Positions 44,822-53,447 of a DNA stretch of 64,000 nt are shown in pieces. The notes below the pieces were generated by a model, which ran no database searches, was not told where the DNA came from, and saw only the letters and a list, made by a program, of their open reading frames with translations. The translations under genes were made by a program, and so were the position numbers. Every line of letters begins with the position of its first letter. Position 1 is the first letter of the stretch. Origin of the DNA: Bdellovibrionales bacterium CG12_big_fil_rev_8_21_14_0_65_38_15. Its GTDB lineage: Bacteria; Bdellovibrionota; Bacteriovoracia; Bacteriovoracales; Bacteriovoracaceae. The DNA is taken from contig PCUW01000048.1 of the NCBI GenBank assembly GCA_002787775.1, positions 62,001-126,000 of the forward strand, read 5' to 3'.

Positions 44822-45558
44822 CGCAAGAAACTCTCTAGTTCAAGTGAAGCATCAGATTTTGCATCACGGTACTTTACGATCATGGCACAGTTCATTGAAA
44901 GGCCTTGCTCTCGTGCCCAAGTTAGTTTTTCTGATACGGGACGAGTTCCAGGTACAACAATCGCTCCCGCTGGAATTGGCTCTCCTGGCTCCAGTCTTCT
45001 GCCGTTTACACAGTCATAGACTGGAACACCCTTAGAAAGAATTGTTCCAGGTGCAATTACCGCACGTTCAAGAACTTGTATCCCTTCAACAATAACGGCG
45101 CCAGCACCAATAAAGGCATCGTCCTCAATGACTACTGGAGCTAGACCAACAGGCTCTAGTACACCACCGATCTGAACGGCTGCAGAAAGATGAACGCGTT
45201 TTCCAATTTGTGCACATGAACCAACAAGGGCATGTGAATCAACCATGGTACCTTCATCAACGTAGGCCCCAATATTAATATAGGCCGGTGGCATAATGAT
45301 GACGCCTTTAGCGACAAAGCTTCCAGCGCGTACACTAGAGCCACCTGGAACGATTCGAATACCTCTATCAGGGCTAAAGTGCTGAGGCATAATATTATGT
45401 TTATCAACAAATTCTCCATGTTGAACAAGTTCACCCGCTTTAAAGGCGGCCAAAATGGCTTGTTTAACTTCAACATTCGCCACCCATTTGCCATCAATTT
45501 TATTAGCAGCACGCAAGGTTCCGGCTTCAAGTTGTTCTAAAGTCGCTTTCCAATCCAT
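44818..45558 (-). CDS. dapD: Tetrahydrodipicolinate N-succinyltransferase
   Basis: 246-residue left-handed beta-helix acyltransferase that succinylates tetrahydrodipicolinate. Diagnostic DapD runs are VPGGSSVRAGSFVAKG, NIGAYVDEGTMVDSHALVG, SCAQIGKRVHLSAAVQIGG, VLEPVG and PVVIEDDAFIGAGAVIVEG, with hexapeptide repeats throughout. These match the E. coli enzyme rather than the acetyl-transferring DapH. It is somewhat shorter than E. coli DapD (274), lacking part of the N-terminal domain. It commits the operon to the succinylase route and overlaps the decarboxylase gene by 4 bases. Confidence 0.94.
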   Translation of the reverse strand: MDWKATLEQLEAGTLRAANKIDGKWVANVEVKQAILAAFKAGELVQHGEFVDKHNIMPQHFSPDRGIRIVPGGSSVRAGSFVAKGVIIMPPAYINIGAYVDEGTMVDSHALVGSCAQIGKRVHLSAAVQIGGVLEPVGLAPVVIEDDAFIGAGAVIVEGIQVLERAVIAPGTILSKGVPVYDCVNGRRLEPGEPIPAGAIVVPGTRPVSEKLTWAREQGLSMNCAMIVKYRDAKSDASLELESFLR

Positions 45559-45560
45559 AT

Positions 45561-45857
45561 CTAATCCTCGTTAATTCTAATCATTTTTTTGTTTTGGTCC
45601 ATTTGCCATTTTTTTTTCATGTATGAAGCTATGATTAAAAATCCATTATCTTTCTTTTCAATAAGACTAAGATCTATAAATTCACATGCTATTGATTTAG
45701 AGCTATCAACTAGAAGTTTATCAATTTTACCCTGATCTTTTATGGAAGCTGATTGAAGTTTATGCATATAGTTCAAGCAAGACTCAACTTTTGCTTCTGG
45801 AGATCTATATTTAAATCCCATGCTTAAAATCATGATAATTAATAGTGGTTTAAACAT
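45561..45857 (-). CDS. Small exported protein within the lysine operon
   Basis: 98-residue protein with a hydrophobic N-terminus (MFKPLLIIMILSMGF) resembling a signal peptide or anchor. Two cysteines (ESCLNYM, IACEF) and a charged C-terminal half follow. It overlaps dapA by 8 bases and ends two bases before dapD, so it is co-transcribed with lysine genes, yet it resembles no lysine enzyme. Function is unknown. Confidence 0.65.
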   Translation of the reverse strand: MFKPLLIIMILSMGFKYRSPEAKVESCLNYMHKLQSASIKDQGKIDKLLVDSSKSIACEFIDLSLIEKKDNGFLIIASYMKKKWQMDQNKKMIRINED

Positions 45858-46731
45858 GTGATTTGTACCAATCGTTAATTTTCTTATCTGCTTCTATTTG
45901 CACTGAACAATCAGGCAATTCTTTGTCAGTTAGTGGCGCTCGAAGTGTTGAGGCGGCAATACGGCCAAGCTTTCTTAAAAGAACTTTGGCAGGAATTGGA
46001 TTAGATGCCGCAAATAAAGAGTTCGCGCAGTCAGCCCAAAGCTGTTCGTCTTTCAAAGTACCGTTAAGACATTGTTCAACGTATTTATGGGTTTGAGCTG
46101 GCCAGACGTTACTAGCGACTGAAACCAAACCTTTACCGCCATTTTGGCAAAACTTAGGAGTCATGGCATCGTCACCTGAATAGACTGCAGCATTAGGGGC
46201 AGCTTCACGGTACTTTTTAAATTCATCAACTGAGCCAGAAGCTTCTTTAATGGCCCAGAAATTTTTATGATCTTTAAGGCGAGCAACAGCTTTAACTGAC
46301 ATTGGCTTACCTGTTCGTGATGGAACATTGTAAAGCATGGCCGGAAATTTAGTTTTGTCCAAAAGTGTTTTGAACCATTCGTATTGACCCTCGTCACCTG
46401 GCTTAGCATAGAGCGGAGTCACGAGAAGAACAGCATGAATCGGTTGAGTGTTAAGATATTCAACCCATTCAGTTGTTTCACGCAGATTAATTCCGCCAAC
46501 GCCGACCATGACAGGTACTTTTAAATTTTGTTTTAAGGTAAAGGCTAAGACTTCGCGTCGTTCACTTTCATCAATATTTAGTGCTTCACCTGTACTTCCT
46601 AAAGTAAGCACGCCATTGCCAGCAGCCTCTTGTTCTTTAAGTAGCATTCCATAAGATTCAAAATCGATCGATCCATCTTCTTTCATAGGTGTAATTACGG
46701 CCGTCCAAAGAGAATAGTCATTGAGATTCAT
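45850..46731 (-). CDS. dapA: 4-hydroxy-tetrahydrodipicolinate synthase
   Basis: 293-residue class I aldolase condensing pyruvate with aspartate semialdehyde. The Schiff-base Lys162 is in AIKEASGS, Tyr134 in LYNVPSRTG, and Thr47 in the GSTGEAL loop, all as in E. coli DapA; the length is usual. It overlaps dapB by 4 bases and the following small gene by 8. Its Lys feedback site cannot be judged by eye, but the operon has a riboswitch for lysine control. Confidence 0.96.
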   Translation of the reverse strand: MNLNDYSLWTAVITPMKEDGSIDFESYGMLLKEQEAAGNGVLTLGSTGEALNIDESERREVLAFTLKQNLKVPVMVGVGGINLRETTEWVEYLNTQPIHAVLLVTPLYAKPGDEGQYEWFKTLLDKTKFPAMLYNVPSRTGKPMSVKAVARLKDHKNFWAIKEASGSVDEFKKYREAAPNAAVYSGDDAMTPKFCQNGGKGLVSVASNVWPAQTHKYVEQCLNGTLKDEQLWADCANSLFAASNPIPAKVLLRKLGRIAASTLRAPLTDKELPDCSVQIEADKKINDWYKSHV

Positions 46732-47390
46732 TTAAGCTCCTTAAGGATGACGTCAGCAAAAGCATTAAGGCCTGAGCTAACTTTATTTTTTGTTGTTATA
46801 TGTTTTGCTGCCCACAAAGCGCCAGCGGCAAAGATTCCGCGATCTTTGGCTTCATGTTTTAAAAAGATCGTCTCATTTTTTGTATTCAAGCTTAGTTCGT
46901 GGATTCCAATCACATCGCCTGTTCTTTCACTCGTAATCTCGCACTTCGATCCAACCCAATCTTGCCAAGAAAGAGCAGTCCCTGAAGGAGCATCGAGTTT
47001 TTTGGTGTGATGAACTTCATGAATATTAAATTCGGCGTCCAAAAAAAGTGACTTAGCTTTTGAAAGAATACCAATCATTTGGTGCACAAGATTCATACCA
47101 AGACTAAAATTCGTTGCATGTATCCAGGCTACGTTATTATTTTTTAGATCTGTATCAATTGTGCTTGGCCATTTAAAGCCCGTACTGCCAGTTACAACTG
47201 GAATGCCTGTCTCAATTAATGTTGGAATGAGCTCAAGAAAGGCATCACCCGGGAGAAAAGAGATGATCACATCATGACCTGCAAGACTTTGTGTCGTTGG
47301 GATATTCGAACGATTAAACACTGTCGTACTTGAGTGAGCTTCTAAAACTTTACTACCAGTTTTGCCACTGCCGATTAAGGCAACCTTCAT
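46728..47390 (-). CDS. dapB: 4-hydroxy-tetrahydrodipicolinate reductase, short form
   Basis: 220-residue reductase. The Rossmann start is ALIGSGKTGSKV (a shortened variant of GxxGxMG). The catalytic HEVHHTKKLDAPSGTAL block carries the conserved His-His-x-x-Lys and DAPSGTA substrate loop. It is shorter than the usual 240-270 residues, the loss being in the nucleotide domain (about 85 residues before the HATNFSLGMN segment). Start and end overlap lysC and dapA by 4 bases. Confidence 0.93.
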   Translation of the reverse strand: MKVALIGSGKTGSKVLEAHSSTTVFNRSNIPTTQSLAGHDVIISFLPGDAFLELIPTLIETGIPVVTGSTGFKWPSTIDTDLKNNNVAWIHATNFSLGMNLVHQMIGILSKAKSLFLDAEFNIHEVHHTKKLDAPSGTALSWQDWVGSKCEITSERTGDVIGIHELSLNTKNETIFLKHEAKDRGIFAAGALWAAKHITTKNKVSSGLNAFADVILKELK

Positions 47391-48748
47391 AATTGCCTCT
47401 CAATGAATTCGTGGTGAAGACGTTTAATAGCTTCAGGACCTTCATTATCATTAACTAGAAAGCAAAAATTATGTTTTGAAGCACCCTGACAGACCATTCT
47501 CACATTGATGTCAGCTAGAGCCTTAAAGATTCTACTGCCAAGTCCTGGTGTATGATTGATATTATTGCCAATCAACGAGACGAGGGCTTGTTTTTCTTCT
47601 AAAGCAACATCTCCAAAACGTTTTAGATCATGTAAGAGTTCTTTGTGGTGAGCAGTGGCAGCATCAACAGTCATTGAAACAGAAATTTCTGAGGTTGTAA
47701 TAGCATCAACGCTTACTTTATGAAGCGCGAAAGCATTAAAGATATTGGCCAAAAACCCATAAGCGTTCATCATTTTTGGAGTGGTAATTGTCAGTAATGC
47801 CTGATCACGTTTGATGGCCATGGCCCTAACAAGTGGAGTGGCATCAGAGCTCTTGCGAATCCAAGTTCCCTTAGCTTCAGCTTCGTAACTTGATCCAACA
47901 AAAACAGCGATGTTAGCGCGTAGGGCAGGGCTTAAAGTCGTTGGATGTAGAACCTTTGCACCAAAAACAGCAAGCTCAGCAGCTTCTTTAAAAGAAATGA
48001 CGTCAATAGGTTGAGCGTTTGGACATATACGAGGATCAGTAGTGGCAATGCCAGCAACATCTGTCCAAATCTGAACGAGGTCTGCACCGATGCCTTCGCC
48101 AATCAATGTCGCAGAATAGTCAGAGCCTCCACGGCCAAGAGTTGTAGTTAAACCTAGTTCATCTTTACCGATAAAACCTTGAGTAATATAAACAGTATCT
48201 TCACTTCGCAGATTCGGAAGAAGCTTTTTACACTTATTAGCGATTTTTATGATGTTAGGAACCGCCTTTCCATGCTGCGAATCAGTGATTAAAACAGATC
48301 GAACATCTAACCATGCTGCTTTTGTTTCATCTTCAAAAATCGTTTGAACTGCTGTCGTAAACAGAACTGAAGAAAGACGCTCACCAATACTTTGGATCTG
48401 GTCTTTAGCGCGAGGGGAGCATTCTCTTAATAAGTTGATTCCACGAGCTAGAGTCGACATTTCTGATAGTAGTTGATCAACAATTTTTAATTGTTCCGGC
48501 TTGAGTTTAAGCTCACTGGCGATGAGATGATGTTTAGACTCGATAGCGACGATAATCTTTTCACATTCTTCCCAAGACCCTTTAACCGCCATTGAAGCAA
48601 GATCTAAGAGCTGATTGGTTGTTCCTGATGTGGCCGAAACCACGATCACTTTTGCTTTATGATCTCTGGAAACTTTTGCACTTCTTAGCATTGCCGTAGC
48701 ATCTGCCATAGAAGTTCCACCAAACTTAGCGACAACGAGTTGATCCAT
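47387..48748 (-). CDS. lysC: Aspartate kinase (monofunctional, lysine-branch)
   Basis: 453-residue aspartokinase opening the lysine operon. It has VAKFGGTSMAD at the N-terminus, the GRGGSDYSA and TDPRICPNA motifs of the amino-acid kinase domain, and two C-terminal ACT domains (about 300-453) as the regulatory part. There is no homoserine dehydrogenase fusion. The length and ACT arrangement fit the E. coli LysC group, which is lysine-inhibited. A GGAGG ribosome site precedes the ATG. Its transcript starts with a lysine riboswitch. Confidence 0.95.
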   Translation of the reverse strand: MDQLVVAKFGGTSMADATAMLRSAKVSRDHKAKVIVVSATSGTTNQLLDLASMAVKGSWEECEKIIVAIESKHHLIASELKLKPEQLKIVDQLLSEMSTLARGINLLRECSPRAKDQIQSIGERLSSVLFTTAVQTIFEDETKAAWLDVRSVLITDSQHGKAVPNIIKIANKCKKLLPNLRSEDTVYITQGFIGKDELGLTTTLGRGGSDYSATLIGEGIGADLVQIWTDVAGIATTDPRICPNAQPIDVISFKEAAELAVFGAKVLHPTTLSPALRANIAVFVGSSYEAEAKGTWIRKSSDATPLVRAMAIKRDQALLTITTPKMMNAYGFLANIFNAFALHKVSVDAITTSEISVSMTVDAATAHHKELLHDLKRFGDVALEEKQALVSLIGNNINHTPGLGSRIFKALADINVRMVCQGASKHNFCFLVNDNEGPEAIKRLHHEFIERQL

Positions 48749-48812
48749 TTTACTTCCTCCAAGAAGCTTAATTAGACGGCCACAATTTTAGATTGGGAAG
48801 AGGTAAGAGCAA

Positions 48813-48841
48813 CAGATTCGGCAAATAAGAAGCCGTATCTG
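48813..48841 (-). promoter_or_regulatory. Hairpin after the lysine aptamer (likely expression platform)
   Basis: CAGATACGGC and GCCGAATCTG (transcript sense) pair with one mismatch around a 9-base loop. The 5' arm shares three bases with the 3' strand of aptamer helix P1, so the two are mutually exclusive. No long T-run follows. A CTTCC stretch at about 48795-48799 could pair with GGAAG in the lysC ribosome site, suggesting translational rather than purely transcriptional control. Confidence 0.6.
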
Positions 48842-49008
48842 AAGCACTCCACATAGACCTTTACTTCTATATGACAGTTTGTCTGATTCAACAGGTCAAA
48901 CCAACTCAGATTTTCCGAACAAAATCTAAGTTTCGGCATCATCTACCTGGAGCGTCACTTTTGGGCTTCGGTCCCAATGACGCTTTACTTAGTAATGCAC
49001 CTCTTCAG
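48839..49008 (-). promoter_or_regulatory. Lysine riboswitch (L-box) upstream of lysC
   Basis: The 170-base aptamer has the five-helix architecture. P1 is CTGAAG with CTTCAG (49003-49008 with 48839-48844). P2 is AGCGTCA plus TTGGG pairing with CCCAA plus TGACGCT. P3 is ACTTAGATTTT with AAAATCTGAGT. P4 is GTTTG with CAAAC. P5 is CATATAGA with TCTATGTG. Conserved junction bases match the class, including GAGGTGC near the 5' end, GATGCCGAA before P3, CTGTCA before P5 and TGGAGTGCTTC at the 3' end. It senses lysine to control lysC and the operon behind it. Confidence 0.93.
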
Positions 49009-49102
49009 TTGGATATAAGCTTAACTGGATGAAATGATGAAGTCCATTGCCAAAGTTGTTTTTCTTGCGTGAGGATAGAGAGAAATATTTTAAGGAATAG
49101 AC

Positions 49103-50200
49103 ATGAAAAAAGTAGGATTTGTAGGTTGGCGCGGCATGGTTGGATCAGTTTTGATGCAAAGAATGCGCGATGAAAATGATTTTGGATCATTTGATGCTTA
49201 TTTTTTTACAACATCTCAAGCTGGTTCTAAGGCACCTGCCGAAGCATGTTCAAAGGCCACGAACCTGTTATCTGCTGGTGATGTCGACGCTCTTAAAGAA
49301 ATGGACATCATTTTAACCTGTCAGGGCAGTGATTTTACCAATGAAATGCATTCGGTTTTGAGAAACTCGGGATGGAATGGATTTTGGATTGATGCCGCTA
49401 GCTCACTAAGAATGAAAGAAAATTCAATTCTTGTTCTTGATCCTATTAATAAGAACCAACTTAACCAAGCGATTGATTCAGGCCGAAAAGACTTTATCGG
49501 CTCAAACTGTACTGTATCATTGATGCTTATGGGGTTGGGTGGATTATTTAAAGAAGACTTAGTTGAATGGGTTAGTAGTATGACCTACCAAGCAGCATCA
49601 GGAGCTGGTGCTCAAAATATGGTGGAATTATTAAAACAAATGGGTAGCTTGGCCAATGCGACCGCATCCACACTTGAAGGTAATATCTTAGAAGTCGATC
49701 AAAAAGTTAATGAAACAATGAGAGCTTCAAGTTTTCCAACTGATAACTTTGGTGTTCCATTGGCTGGTAGTCTTATTCCTTGGATCGATGTTGGACTTGA
49801 AAATGGACAATCAAAAGAAGAATGGAAAGCGCAGGCTGAAGCTAATAAGCTTTTAAACACAAAATCTATAATACCAATGGATGGAACATGCGTTCGTATT
49901 GGCGCTATGAGATGTCATTCGCAGGGCCTAACAATCAAACTTAAAAAAGATGTTGATCTTAAAAATATTGAAGAAATTATTTCATCAGCCAATGAATGGG
50001 TTAAGCTCATTCCTAATGAAAGATCTGTGACGGCAAAAGAACTTTCTCCAACGACTGTCTCTGGAACATTAAGTATACCAGTAGGTCGAGTAAGAAAAAT
50101 GTCACTTGGTTCACAATATCTCAATGCCTTTACAGTCGGAGACCAGCTTCTTTGGGGAGCGGCAGAGCCACTGAGAAGAATGCTTACTCTTTTAGTATAG
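49103..50200 (+). CDS. asd: Aspartate-semialdehyde dehydrogenase
   Basis: 365-residue enzyme reducing aspartyl phosphate. The N-terminal [15 protein letters not shown] nucleotide motif and nucleophile Cys136 in GSNCTVSLM are as in the Gram-negative (E. coli-like) group, whose length it matches. It is divergent from lysC, with the riboswitch leader between them. The region 49009-49102 must hold both promoters, but I see no clear boxes. The next gene starts 15 bases downstream, so it may be co-transcribed with the peroxidase. Confidence 0.96.
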   Translation: MKKVGFVGWRGMVGSVLMQRMRDENDFGSFDAYFFTTSQAGSKAPAEACSKATNLLSAGDVDALKEMDIILTCQGSDFTNEMHSVLRNSGWNGFWIDAASSLRMKENSILVLDPINKNQLNQAIDSGRKDFIGSNCTVSLMLMGLGGLFKEDLVEWVSSMTYQAASGAGAQNMVELLKQMGSLANATASTLEGNILEVDQKVNETMRASSFPTDNFGVPLAGSLIPWIDVGLENGQSKEEWKAQAEANKLLNTKSIIPMDGTCVRIGAMRCHSQGLTIKLKKDVDLKNIEEIISSANEWVKLIPNERSVTAKELSPTTVSGTLSIPVGRVRKMSLGSQYLNAFTVGDQLLWGAAEPLRRMLTLLV

Positions 50201-50215
50201 AACTTAGGAACAGTT

Positions 50216-51208
50216 ATGAAGTCATTAATTACAATTACTCTTTTGTCACTATTAACTAGCTGTACTGCACTTCAGGATATGATTAATCCAATTACGGAAA
50301 GTGATAAAAAACTATTAGAAGAATCGACTCTTAACTTTGAGCCTTTACCAATCGTTAAAGTGGACGACTCAGAGATATCAAAAGCACGCGTAGAACTAGG
50401 AAAAAAACTATATCTAGATCCAATTTTATCCATCAATGATCAAATTTCTTGTAATACTTGTCATCAACTCGATAAATATGGTGTTGATAATGAGCCGACT
50501 TCTCCAGGGCATGAAGGTAAAAGAGGTGGAAGGAATTCACCAACCAGTTACAATGCTTTCTTACATATTGCTCAATTTTGGGATGGTAGAGCGAAAGACG
50601 TAGAAGAGCAGGCTCTTGGACCCATCTTAAATCCGATAGAAATGGGAATGCCAAATGAAAAGGCAGTATTAAAAAAACTCCTGGCTTCAAATGATTATCT
50701 CTCAGAATTCAAAAAATCATTTCCAAGTGATAAAAAGCCAATCAAATACAGAAATATTGGTATTGCAATTGGCGCCTTTGAAAGAACCCTGGTTACACCT
50801 TCTAGATTTGATGACTATTTAAGAGGTGATATTAGAGCGCTATCGACACAAGAAAGAACTGGATTGCAAAAATTCACAGAAGTAGGATGTGTCAGTTGCC
50901 ATAATGGCGTAGCTATTGGTGGAGGAATGTACCAAAAACTTGGTGCGGTAGAAGAGTATCCTAACAATAAAGACCTTGGATTATATGAAGTCACTAAGAA
51001 CGAAGATGACAAGTATTTCTTTAAAGTGCCATCACTTAGAAATGTCACTCAGACTGGCCCATGGTTTCATGATGGTAGTCTTACTGACTTAAACGAAGTC
51101 ATTAAGGTTATGGGAAGATTCCAACTCGGCGTCGAACTTTCACAAGAAGACGTTAATGACATTCATGCCTTTTTAGAAAGTTTAACAGGCGAGCTACCAA
51201 CAATTTAG
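50216..51208 (+). CDS. Di-haem cytochrome c peroxidase (MauG/CcpA family) lipoprotein
   Basis: 330-residue exported cytochrome. The signal ends in a lipobox (LLTSC, Cys16). Two haem c sites are visible: CNTCH at 79-83 and CVSCH at 225-229, with the family's GPWFHDGSLTDLNEVI block near the C-terminus supplying the Met-side region. Such enzymes reduce hydrogen peroxide in the periplasm using cytochrome c electrons; some MauG members modify proteins instead. It is 15 bases from asd and overlaps the convergent GH114-like gene by 4 bases. Confidence 0.92.
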   Translation: MKSLITITLLSLLTSCTALQDMINPITESDKKLLEESTLNFEPLPIVKVDDSEISKARVELGKKLYLDPILSINDQISCNTCHQLDKYGVDNEPTSPGHEGKRGGRNSPTSYNAFLHIAQFWDGRAKDVEEQALGPILNPIEMGMPNEKAVLKKLLASNDYLSEFKKSFPSDKKPIKYRNIGIAIGAFERTLVTPSRFDDYLRGDIRALSTQERTGLQKFTEVGCVSCHNGVAIGGGMYQKLGAVEEYPNNKDLGLYEVTKNEDDKYFFKVPSLRNVTQTGPWFHDGSLTDLNEVIKVMGRFQLGVELSQEDVNDIHAFLESLTGELPTI

Positions 51209-52071
51209 TTATTGATAAAAAACTTACCTTTAAGTAAGCGATCAGTGATCAGATAGTTCACATTATTCATCTTGCAGTAATCAATAAGTTTTTGCTGTAA
51301 GACCTTGTCTTCAACATATTCAATAATAACGACATCTTTTTTAAAAGTTAGGTACTTCTTGTAAACTGTCTCTAGATTTATAAACCAGTCGCTTACAATA
51401 GGCTTTTGCGGATCTTTATAATCAAAGAAATATCCTTCGACAGATAACCCATCAATAGACGCAATAAATAGCTCAGATAATTCTGGATCTAGATCATTGA
51501 TAATTTCAGAGCCATTTTGAAGATAGATCTTAAAGTCCGGATTCTTAGACTTTGCTGATTTTGAGATAGAGATGATGAGTTTAGCCATGGCACTGGCATA
51601 CTTTCTTCTATCATCTTGTCTTTGATAAGCATCAACAACGTCTAAATAAACACCATCGAAACCAATGTTAATAATTTTTGAAAGATAGGAATCCTGAGCT
51701 TTATAAAGAATTTCATCCCATTTTGAGTCCCAAAATTTGACATCAAAAGAACCAGGCCAGTTCGGGTTCTCTTTATCTAAAAGATCTTTTGGTATCTTTG
51801 AAAAATAAGGTCTGTAGCTTTCCGCCTCACCAACACTCATATAAGAGAAAATTTTGTTTCTTTCTTTATTTTTCATTATCTTTATTTCAGATGGTGTAAA
51901 AGATCTCTCACTACTGAAATCTCTATCTACAACCCAAAGAGAGTCCTTGGTTTTAGCGACGCTCTTAATAAACTGATCGTCATAATTTTGTAGCTGGTAG
52001 TAATGAGTCAAATGATCTTTTTTATTAAAAAATGAACAACTCGTTAATAAAAGAAGAAACATCGTTTTCAT
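51205..52071 (-). CDS. Lipoprotein GH114/GH166-like hydrolase, split-off PelA hydrolase part
   Basis: 288-residue lipoprotein (lipobox LLTSC, Cys12). The TIM-barrel motifs of the GH114/PelA-hydrolase group appear: IFSYMSVGEAESYRPYF, GFDGVYLDVVDAYQ and a late VIIEYVED. In Pseudomonas, this activity is the N-terminal domain of PelA, which cleaves Pel polymer in the periplasm. Here it is a separate gene, last in the pel operon, whose stop codon abuts pelG. Role: trimming or release of the polymer, probably tethered to a membrane (inference). Confidence 0.82.
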   Translation of the reverse strand: MKTMFLLLLTSCSFFNKKDHLTHYYQLQNYDDQFIKSVAKTKDSLWVVDRDFSSERSFTPSEIKIMKNKERNKIFSYMSVGEAESYRPYFSKIPKDLLDKENPNWPGSFDVKFWDSKWDEILYKAQDSYLSKIINIGFDGVYLDVVDAYQRQDDRRKYASAMAKLIISISKSAKSKNPDFKIYLQNGSEIINDLDPELSELFIASIDGLSVEGYFFDYKDPQKPIVSDWFINLETVYKKYLTFKKDVVIIEYVEDKVLQQKLIDYCKMNNVNYLITDRLLKGKFFINN

Positions 52072-53447
52072 TATCTTTCTACCGGTTGTGACATAAAGGT
52101 AAAGAAATTAAGTTGATTAACATGTTTACCGAGCGCTTTTAAAGAAAGCATCAATACAATAAAGGAGCTTATGAGATAGCCCATCCCATGATACCTAAAA
52201 TTCATTTTTGTTGAGACATAGGTCAACACAAGATTTAATAAAAAGAAGAGGAAATAATGAAAAACCACTTTTCGCTCATTCAAAAAGTATAAAAGAATAA
52301 TATTGCAAATCAAAAACAAAGCCTGAAGGAAGGCTCCAATAACACCATACTTAAAAATAGAGACAACCATCGATGGGAGATAAAGGGCATCCATAATCTC
52401 TTCAGCAAAAAACCAAACAAGTAGAGTTATTCCTAATTGGATTTTAATAAGGTTCATTAGGGTACGCTGAATACTGAAGCCAATATCCTCAATATTCTCA
52501 TTTAAAATATTAAGATTATTTTTCTCTTCAATGCTATGAAAGTAGAATGAATAGTATTTATAAAAATTGGTTTCAACTTGTACAAGGAAAATTGCTAATG
52601 AGGGTACAATAGTTATATAGGAAAAGAACATTGCAGTATCATAATACCTATTTGTATAGAATAGACTCATGACTTGTTCACCTTCAGGCCCACCCCAAAA
52701 GATGATTTTATCGATCCAAATGCCAAGATAATAAAACAAGCCAGCAAAAATTAAGGGTCTACATTTTTTAAAGTATTTAAGAAACTCAAAACTTAAGTAA
52801 TCTAGCCCTTTGAATTCTTTAAAAACACAAATTGAAAGGCATAATGCAATGATATATTGACCGAAACAGTAACCGATAACATAACCTGTTAGCCCGTAGT
52901 CTTTGCCAACATAAAAACATGCTAAAACGGAAACAAGCGCACCAATAATGAAACTTAAAACGACTTGATGATAGTTTTTTGCCGCTGTTAGAAACATCAT
53001 ACTAATCCATATAATTAATACAGAACAGAAGAACATGGTTGCTGTGACTTTGATCGTAAAAGAAAGTTCAGGAAAAAAAGCATAAAAACCAGCACACAAT
53101 GAAGTCCCAAGAAGACAGCTAGCTATCACCAACATGAAATAAAGACTTTTGAATGTGGAGTTATCATTTTTGTAAAGTTGATCAGCAATATATCTAGTTA
53201 TTGGCATCTCAATCGCACCAAAGATGATTAGGCTTGCTGCATAAGAATAACAAATCATTGATTTAAGAATAAACAAATCAGTGACTTGAATATTCATTTG
53301 TGCATAAAGAGAAATAAATGCAATGGTTAAAACGGATATCAGCCAAGGACCTGAAGAAATAAGAACGGAATAGAGAGTTCCTTTTGCATTTTCAACAAGA
53401 TCATCTTTATAGAAGTATTTTTGTAGTTTAAATCCAATGCCAGCCAT
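52071..53447 (-). CDS. pelG: Pel polysaccharide membrane transporter
   Basis: 458-residue polytopic inner-membrane protein of the MOP/oligosaccharide flippase superfamily. The N-terminal MAGIGFKLQKYFYKDD and following KGTLYSVLISSGPWLISV are characteristic of PelG. About twelve hydrophobic helices are spread over the length. PelG works with the PelD-PelE-PelF complex to move the growing chain across the inner membrane. It overlaps the GH114-like gene start by one base and abuts the pelF stop. Confidence 0.93.
   Translation of the reverse strand: MAGIGFKLQKYFYKDDLVENAKGTLYSVLISSGPWLISVLTIAFISLYAQMNIQVTDLFILKSMICYSYAASLIIFGAIEMPITRYIADQLYKNDNSTFKSLYFMLVIASCLLGTSLCAGFYAFFPELSFTIKVTATMFFCSVLIIWISMMFLTAAKNYHQVVLSFIIGALVSVLACFYVGKDYGLTGYVIGYCFGQYIIALCLSICVFKEFKGLDYLSFEFLKYFKKCRPLIFAGLFYYLGIWIDKIIFWGGPEGEQVMSLFYTNRYYDTAMFFSYITIVPSLAIFLVQVETNFYKYYSFYFHSIEEKNNLNILNENIEDIGFSIQRTLMNLIKIQLGITLLVWFFAEEIMDALYLPSMVVSIFKYGVIGAFLQALFLICNIILLYFLNERKVVFHYFLFFLLNLVLTYVSTKMNFRYHGMGYLISSFIVLMLSLKALGKHVNQLNFFTFMSQPVER

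Noticed and set aside
44818-45558. Acetyl-route DapH
   Set aside because: The motif runs match DapD (for example NIGAYVDEGTMVDSHA and SCAQIGKRVHL), not DapH.
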